A program made the position numbers and the translations under genes. Shown in pieces: positions 57,661 to 64,000 of a stretch of 64,000 nt of DNA (its first letter is position 1; each line of letters opens with the position of its first letter). The notes under the pieces are model-generated. The model was not told where the DNA came from. It did not search any database and saw only the letters and a list, made by a program, of their open reading frames with translations. Origin of the DNA: Triglochin maritima (taxonomy: Eukaryota; Streptophyta; Magnoliopsida; Alismatales; Juncaginaceae); assembly GCA_963682175.1 (NCBI GenBank), contig OY821784.1, positions 26,641,621 to 26,705,620 of the forward strand, given 5' to 3'.

Positions 57661-58964
57661 GTACCTACAAGTGTAGATTTTGGTACCCATTTTTGTTTGG
57701 GTCCATTCAATTTAGCTTTTGGCACCCAAATCCAAGTTGATTTAGGTACCCAAACACTTGAGGTTCTTTTCATGGCAATATGATGCTTTCCATTTATGTT
57801 ATCTTGAACAAAATGATTTTTCATATAGACGACATTAAAGCCTAAACCATGCTTGTCTAAGGATTATCTTTGATTTCCTAAAAGCATATCAAGGTTTTTC
57901 TTGCCATTTGTGAACTTATGCAAGTCATTAATCAAGGTTTTAGTAGATGCATTTAGTTCACTATTTTTAAGCACAAGAGATTCATTCATGCATTTTAGAT
58001 TTTGAATTAAACAAGTATATTTTTCATCCATTTGATGCATGTGAATCTCTAACTCGACACATTTGTTGGTCATGCAATTCAAGTCATTTAATAATTTCTT
58101 GCTTTCAAGATACGATTTGTCAAGTTTCTTAAGGAAGTCATTTTTATCACTTTCAAGCATATGACTATCAATTGCAATAGATGGGTTGGGTTTATTTTTC
58201 AATTTCTCATTCTCATCTTTTAAACATGCATTCTATAAAATGAGCCTATCAATTTTAGCAAGTAAATCCTTTTTCTCAATCAAGGTTGATTCATTTAGAC
58301 AATGAATATCATGATTTACTTCTCTAGCTAACTTGTTCTTTTGACATAGAAGCTCATATCTTTCAAAAAGTTCATGGAATGCATTTTGTAGTTCTTTAAA
58401 AGAATATGATTCTTCATTAGAACTAGAACTTGATGAGCAAGATTTAGAAGATACCTCACTTTCTTCATCGATTGTTACAATGAGACATGTGTGAGCACCT
58501 TCTTTCTTTGATGAGCTTGATGAGGAATATGATGTGGATGTGTTCTTATCCCATCTTTCTTGAGCTTCATCCATTTGGCTTGATTCCCCCTGTTCCCCGG
58601 TTGGTGATTCTTCCTTGTCACCATACTTATCTTGAAGAACTTGCCAAATCTCATGTGCACATTCAAAAGAAGACACAATGTCAAAAAGTTCATACTTAAG
58701 TGCACAATGTAATACCTTCATAACCTTGGCATTCAAGCAAGCTAATTTCTCTTCTTCTAATCTCGATAGATTATAATCAACTTTAGGCAAGTTATATGGA
58801 GTTAAGATTATGGACCACATATCTAGATTAGTCATGGATTTCAAGTATGTTTTCATTTTACTTTTCCATGAACAAAAATTAGTTCCATCAATATATGGTG
58901 GTCTAGAAGAGCATGTAGGTGATTTTAGATCATAAGAGCTGGATGTGGATGCAATTTCGACCAT
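57661..58964 (-). pseudogene. Gag of the minus-strand gag-only copia element, two stop codons
   Basis: The frame is open from 59054, but that part covers LTR and PBS (its WYQS is the PBS), so I take the ATG at 58964 (MVEIASTSSSYD). The UBN2-like core has PPYIDGTNFCSWKSKM, MWSIILTPYNLP and SFECAHEIWQVLQDKYGD. A serine-rich segment and FKELQNAFHELFERYELL follow. A TAG at about 58230-58232 follows DRLIL, and the same frame resumes (NACLKDENEKL) to LLGNQR and a TAA at about 57861. After it the same frame reads SLDKHGLGF to WVPKSTLVGT near 57661. The two nonsense codons inactivate it; there is no pol. Confidence 0.8.
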
Positions 58965-59000
58965 ACTTACTACAATTAAGTAGATGATTGAAGCACCTAT

Positions 59001-59012
59001 GCTCTGATACCA
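59001..59012 (-). other. Primer-binding site, tRNA-iMet type (minus strand)
   Basis: Plus reading gctctgatacca, which is TGGTATCAGAGC on the minus strand, two bases from the LTR end at 59015. Confidence 0.92.
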
Positions 59013-59014
59013 AA

Positions 59015-60364
59015 TGTAGGATCGTGTGAGTAATGGGTCCACAATACTAATCACTTTTATCCCTAATTACCTACTTGTTTGATCTATCAAAGATATGCAG
59101 CGGAATTAAGACAAAACAAGCAAGTAGGGAAGGAATATGCAAACCACAATTGACACGGGGGATTTTTATAGAGGTTTGGCACCCCACCCGGGTCCTACTC
59201 CTCTCTTGCAAGCTCCGCTCGGATCACCGAGCTCCGCCCACGACTTCACTAACCACTCCCCGTTCCGGGCCGGGAGAGAACGCCTTTACAATCTTCAAGC
59301 TCGCGAACAACCCTCGCCGAGCTTGGCTCCACCTCTCACAATCCGAGAGGGACACTTCGGGCTCTCACCGAAGTCTATAGTTGTGTCTTGGGCTTTCACC
59401 AAGACCGTTGCTTCTTGCACAATGATTGAGTGGAACAACACTCTCTAAACTTGAGCACACTTGAGTAGAATATGAATTAAGACTAAAGTGTGGAAGGTTT
59501 TGAGGTTTTGAGTGTTTGGATCTTCTCTCTAATGTTGGGGACAAATATGTGTGAGAGAGTTGTCTTAAAATGTGTTTTACAACTCTATTTATAAGCCTTA
59601 GAGAGAATAGAGTTGTTGGGGTTGATTGGGTGTGAGTTGATGTGTGATACACAAAACAGAAATCCGTTGGACCCAATTCTGCCTAAAAACGGTCGACCGA
59701 ATCAGGTAATCCGTTCGATCGTTTGGTCAAATTTCAGCTATGACTTAAGTTAAGTTAACGGTCGAACGGGCTCAGGGGATTGGTCGACCGAATTAGTCTA
59801 GGCACTTCTGGGAGACCAAATTGTGTTGGTTCGGTCGACCGTTAGGAAAGTTTCGGTCGACCGGATGTTTGGAAATTTGGGGTATTTGGGAATAATACGA
59901 ATACGACCGTTGGGTATAATACGACAAAACAAACAGTTTGAAAATATGTGTAAACGGTCGAACGGAAAGGTTTCAACGGTCGACCGTTTTGGTCCAGGCA
60001 GTTCAAGTTTTGTTTAGGTGTTTTCCGGTTCTAGTTTGGATGATCTATTGAAGTCCAAATTATGTGAAATTTTGTGTGTGACTTCTATAGGGAACCTAGT
60101 GTGTGGTTGAGTAGTTTTTAGCTCAAGTATGCTCAATTACACAAGGTTCCTAAAGACTCAAAGAAATGCAAAATACATGTCTTCAAATGAGCTTGATTAC
60201 ATGTCTTGACTTGATTTTCCTTTCTTCATTGAGTCTTGATCACCTGTAGAGGTTAGCACAAAAAAATATATGTGCAATGCAATATGTGTGCTACTCTACA
60301 TGATCATAATTAAGATTAGGTTGATTAAATCGTCAAAACATAGATTAAGGCCAAAAAGCCTACA
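59015..60364 (-). repeat. 5' LTR of the minus-strand gag-only copia element
   Basis: On the minus strand it runs TGTAGGC (60364) to CGATCCTACA (59015). Site pairs recur as in 50884-52209, for example about 59691, 59760 and 59838 with partners 22 bp on. Unusually, its other side (60365-60415) is the PPT plus about 35 bases of 3' internal sequence of another copy, so one LTR is shared by two internal regions. Confidence 0.85.
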
Positions 60365-60891
60365 ATCTCCCCCTTTTTGATGATGGCAACCTATATCTTA
60401 ACTATATCTTAATACGGTCGACCGAAAAGGTCTGGACGGTCGACCGAACTTAGGCAGTTAAACACTAACAGGATATATGATCACTCGGTCGACCGAACGG
60501 TTTGTTTGGGTCGACCGAATGTGGGCAGACAATTCAGGTTAATAGTTTGGTGTTTTCCGGTCTAAGGTTGGGTGGTCTATTGAAGTCCAAATTATATGAA
60601 ATTTCGTGTGTGAGTTCTCTAAGGAACCTAGTGTGTGTTTAAGTTGATTTTAGCTCAAGTATGCTCAATTTACACAAGTTCCTAAGATTCAAAAAATACA
60701 AAATACATGTTTTCAAATGAGCTTGATTACATGTCTTGACTTGATTTTTTTTCTTCCTTGAGTCTTGATCACCTGTAGAGGTTAGCACAAAGCAATATGT
60801 GCAATGCAATATGTGTGCTACTCTACATGATCATAATTAAGATTAGGTTGATTAAATCATCAAAACATAGATTAAGGCCAAAAAGCCAACA
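60365..60891 (-). repeat. PPT fragment joined to a truncated LTR of a second subfamily
   Basis: 60365-60415 equals 36894-36944 (PPT and internal 3' end). At about 60415 it switches inside a CGGTCGACCG site to LTR sequence matching the complement of 19079-19560, which ends TGTTGGC at 60891. Pairs include 60415/60437 and 60487/60509. The next five bases, GACAT, match the GATAT at 50879-50883 with one change. Confidence 0.75.
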
Positions 60892-61268
60892 GACATGACA
60901 TGCTACTAGTATGATAGGTTAATTGTACAACTGCATGCATATAAGTGAGCTTGGCATACTGGGTTTCCTTATGGAAACTCAGGCATTGTTGTTGCATCTT
61001 TTTCAGGACCGCCGTAAGTCTAGTTGGGTGGTGATCAGCGGGCGCACGTATCTTGGGATTGGATCTTCTATTCGGACCACTGAGGTCGACATGATTACGT
61101 TTATCTCCTTTTGTTGTTCTGTTGTAATCATGTATCATTTTGACAAACTCTGATGTAATATGGTGCACCGCTTATATGTTTTATGAGAAGTAACAGTCCC
61201 GCATTTGATTATTGATCTTTATTGTCTTGATGAAAAATTTAAAATTTCCGTTGTTTCGGGATGTTACA
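60892..61268 (+). repeat. Right part of the chromovirus-type solo LTR
   Basis: It ends TTTCGGGATGTTACA, followed by ATTCA (61269-61273), which equals the bases before the left part (49215-49219). No PBS follows, so it is a solo LTR. The frame 60923-61153 has no known domain. Confidence 0.85.
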
Positions 61269-61570
61269 ATTCACATCTTATCATAACCCCCTATAACCCA
61301 TCTCTCTCCTCCACATCACTTCGAGGTCAATCTTGGAAAAAATTTAAAAAAATCTAAAAAATCAAAACAATTAGAAATCTATTTTCAAAAAAATAAGATT
61401 CAAACTATTTAAAAAAATCAAAACAAAAAAAACCAAAAAAATGTTTTAAAAACGTGTTAATGATTGACGACCTGGTCGTCCACGACCGGGACATTGTCCC
61501 CGGTGAGGGGGCGATGACCCGGATGACCCTGTCATCGGGGTCCTCCCGCCCGTTATTTTTGCTCTAAGGA
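61269..61570. mobile_element. MITE-like segment with GC-rich hairpins, related to 27167-27718
   Basis: The reverse complement resembles the T-rich part of 27360-27570, including the 'agatggaccccgaaatgatgtggaggagag' type block (here ctctcctccacatcacttcgag at 61306-61327). Three hairpins follow: 61466-61480 (gacgacc/ggtcgtc), 61485-61504 (accggg-aca/tgtccccggt) and 61512-61537 (cgatgac/gtcatcg). The ends were not resolved. Confidence 0.55.
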
Positions 61571-63603
61571 GTAGGGCTTGTGTGCGTGCATATGTGTGCC
61601 TCTGCGCTCATCAGCGTGTGTGCTCACGCGTGTGTGCATGACTTTTCCTGATGTTTTACATAATTTCATGATTTGTGAGGATCCAGTCGCAAGTTCAGAA
61701 GAATAATAAATAAGCGGTTACTGCCAGTCTGCCACATATGCTTAAGGAAGTTATGGATGTCATTAGAAATTCAAATATCATAACCTTTTTAATTAGGATA
61801 TATAAGCGAAATCATTCCTATAGGGGTGGAACTGCAACAACTAATCATCACCCTACAACTTTCAAGAAAATAATAGGTGGCGAGAATTGTCCAAGACACA
61901 TTGAAAGTTTGAACGCTATAAAAAGAACGACATACATGACTGAGGTGGGTCCAAAACAGAAAGAAAAGAAAATAATTTATCTTTAACCATACTTTTTCCA
62001 ACTATTTGTGTCTGGTTTAGGAAATAAATTTTTTTTTGCTTTATTACCCTTGGCCATCTTGTATGTATATGAAATATGAGATTGATTTTATGATGTCCTT
62101 CTCAGGAAACAAAAGGAAAAGTACAAAAAAGTTGAAAATTATGAACAACCATGTAAAAAATAAATAGTTATATAAATTACAATTTTTTTTTGACACAACT
62201 TCTAGAAAATAAAAATACACAAATTATAAGACTATTTCTTGATATTTATCTTAATATATAACAAATTTACCTTAAAAATATTATATGTTAGAAGTTACTC
62301 AAAATAATATATTGTGTACTTAACATCATGTTTTTTTGCTTGCATGTCACTTCAAAACATCAAAATTGTTGAAAACTCTTATTTGCTTTGATACCACATA
62401 GTAAAACCTTTGTTTGCTTGATTTCATTGGACCCAAAATCCATGTTTCTTTGTTGACTTTTCATTAACACCGTTACTAACAACTTTAACAATATTATTAT
62501 TTAATTTGAAATTTTAATATATCAACAATTTGCCATCTCTATTTGGACGTAAATGATACAAAATCTACTTTTATTGTTCACTTATCTTTTTTTTCTCTGT
62601 TTTTCTCTCACAACATTCATAACCCTTCTTTTCTCTTTCTTTGTCCCACATCTCTCTCTTATTCATTTTTTCTCTTAGCAAAATATTGTAATATTAAATA
62701 ATGTATTTATTAAAAATATTATTTTACATTAATTCTGGAGTGAGTTTGGGGCTTAATCTAACTATTTTAAGCCCCTACCATATCCATCTTAAATTGTAAT
62801 GTAGATTAACGACATGACGATTATGCTAATAAAATAATCTAACAGTGGATATTAACTGTAGATTAACAGTAATTAAATCTAATAGTAAGATTGTAGGGGG
62901 CTTCAATAAATAAGATGAGCACTGAATTCACTAGATCTTGACCCTATTATTTTAATAAAATATTTTCCAAAAAAATAAAAAAATAGTTTTTTTAAGAACT
63001 AGTAATAATACGAAAAACTATTTATTTAAAGTTTTTGTAACTTTTTGTTTAAATAAAATAAGTTTTTTATTAGTTTGAATTATTTACGTGCTATTAAATA
63101 ATTATGAATTGGGCAGTGTGTCAATGCCATTGAAAAATCAAGAAACTTGCTCAAGTGCCATTAGGTTTTTCCTCTATGCCATTCCGTAAGCACCACTCTG
63201 TAACCCTAATTTTTCGTCCATTAGCCACTGATCACTCCTCTAACCTTTCCCGTCAAACCCAACAAACTCCCACCATGAACAAAAACCCCATAGGTGTTCT
63301 GTGAAATGACCTTTACATTGCATTCACTTTTCCCTACCTCGTCCTCCTTCCGCCCTCCTTTGATCACCTCCCACGAAGCTAACCAAAACCTCCTTTTCCG
63401 CCCTCCTCTTTACACTGTACTCACATTTTTCCTCTCTCCTACTCATTCTTTCCATGCATTTTAGGTGTTCAATGACATGTTCCTTAGAGTTGACATATGT
63501 TTTGTTTGTTGCTGGAGTGGTTGTGGTATGTAAGGTGTTTGTTTTGGGATATAATGGCTTGTGTAATTAGAATAAGTTCCATTTCTCATTGTACGCAGAA
63601 CCT
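61571..63603. other. Non-coding stretch
   Basis: 61588-61640 is a GT/GC-rich near-repeat ('gtgtgcgtgcatatgtgtgcctctgcg'). 62570-62690 is pyrimidine-rich. A hairpin with arms ggggctta/taagcccc lies at about 62749-62777. Frames at 61738-61986 and 63497-63682 have no domain. No gene recognised. Confidence 0.45.
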
Positions 63604-64000
63604 AGGGGTGCACACAAGTCGGGTTGAACCCAAAAACCATCCCGAACCGGATTGGTCGGTCGGGTTGGGTCGGGTTGGGTAGGGGTTCAAGTCATGTTGG
63701 GTTGGTAAATCCGAAAACTGATGGTCTCAGGTCGGTTTCGGGTTGACCCAACCCAACCCGAAACCTGAAGTTTATTTTAATGTAATGCTATGGTAGTGTT
63801 GCATATTTATCATTATTCGGGTCCAACCCTATGTTATATTCATCATTATAATAAGTTTTTTAAAAATGTAAAACTACGGTAGTCTTGCTAAAAACACTTT
63901 TGGATCCTTACAATTATTATTTTTGGATCCTAATAATTTAAAATCCAATGTTATAATTATTCATCCTTAAATAATAATAAAAATTTGGGTCTAACCCGAT
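63604..64000. mobile_element. Possible hAT-like non-autonomous element, left end (runs off the window)
   Basis: It starts TAGGGGTGCACACA, followed by repeats of gggttgggtcgggttggg (63663-63680) and their complement cccaacccaacccg (63749-63762). A TAGGGGTG end with internal GGGTT/AACCC inverted tracts is typical of certain plant hAT-type MITEs (recalled). The other end is not in view. Confidence 0.45.

Noticed and set aside
1..64000. tRNA, rRNA or snRNA genes
   Set aside because: I found only tRNA-complementary primer-binding sites, no cloverleaf or ribosomal sequence; a covariance-model search would be needed to exclude small RNAs.

Overview
This window is nuclear DNA of a flowering plant, probably a eudicot. 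It holds one spliced host gene, an orthologue of the FHA-domain protein DAWDLE (DDL), in a dense landscape of plant Ty1/copia and Ty3/gypsy LTR retrotransposons and MITE-like hairpin elements. Primer-binding sites match plant tRNA-iMet and tRNA-Asp. I see no prokaryotic, organellar or viral genes, and species cannot be named from sequence alone.

Layout. 1-6230: a decayed minus-strand Ty3/gypsy element of Athila/Tat type (gag and protease remnants, tRNA-Asp PBS, 5' LTR at 4825-6230). 6500-7870: an ancient minus-strand LTR of the window's main copia family with a gypsy gag scrap inside. 8055-8968: an AT-rich fold-back element with GC-rich hairpin heads. 10750-15995: a decayed minus-strand chromovirus (gag to chromodomain) split by a plus-strand LTR of the Athila/Tat family (13631-14998). 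17145-18629 and 19079-20602: two oppositely oriented solo LTRs of the main copia family; the second has a perfect TSD. 21842-27103 (minus): DDL, ten exons, 324 aa, in frame throughout. 27167-27718: a PIF/Harbinger-like MITE (TSD TAA) 63 bp upstream of the DDL start codon. 27830-30525: a 5'-truncated gag-only copia element with its 3' LTR.

30441-55777 is a tandem duplication of a 10.0-kb unit (30441-40460 and 40461-55777), with only about 15-20 differences that I could see. The second copy carries an extra intact 5.29-kb copia element (43189-48478) with identical-looking 425-bp LTRs, TSD TAAAT and an uninterrupted gag-pol ORF. Each unit contains the left part of a chromovirus-type solo LTR, a minus-strand gag-only copia element inserted in it, and a plus-strand gag-only element nested in that. 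The right-hand remainders (55771-61268) exist once. The inferred order is: gypsy insertion (TSD ATTCA) and collapse to a solo LTR, then copia insertion (TSD GATAT/GACAT), then nested copia insertion, then the 10-kb duplication, then the intact copia insertion.

The signal I find most unusual is in the LTRs of the gag-only copia family and also in the gypsy solo LTR: arrays of the palindrome CGGTNNACCG (commonest form CGGTCGACCG) arranged as PAIRS. The start-to-start distance within a pair is rigid, exactly 19 bp in all eight pairs of the LTR at 29008 and mostly 22 bp in the others. Sequence between sites and distance between pairs both vary. In the copia LTRs the arrays sit upstream of the TATA box in U3. 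This looks like a promoter grammar for a DNA-binding protein that reads two sites one face apart. I do not know of a described factor for it.
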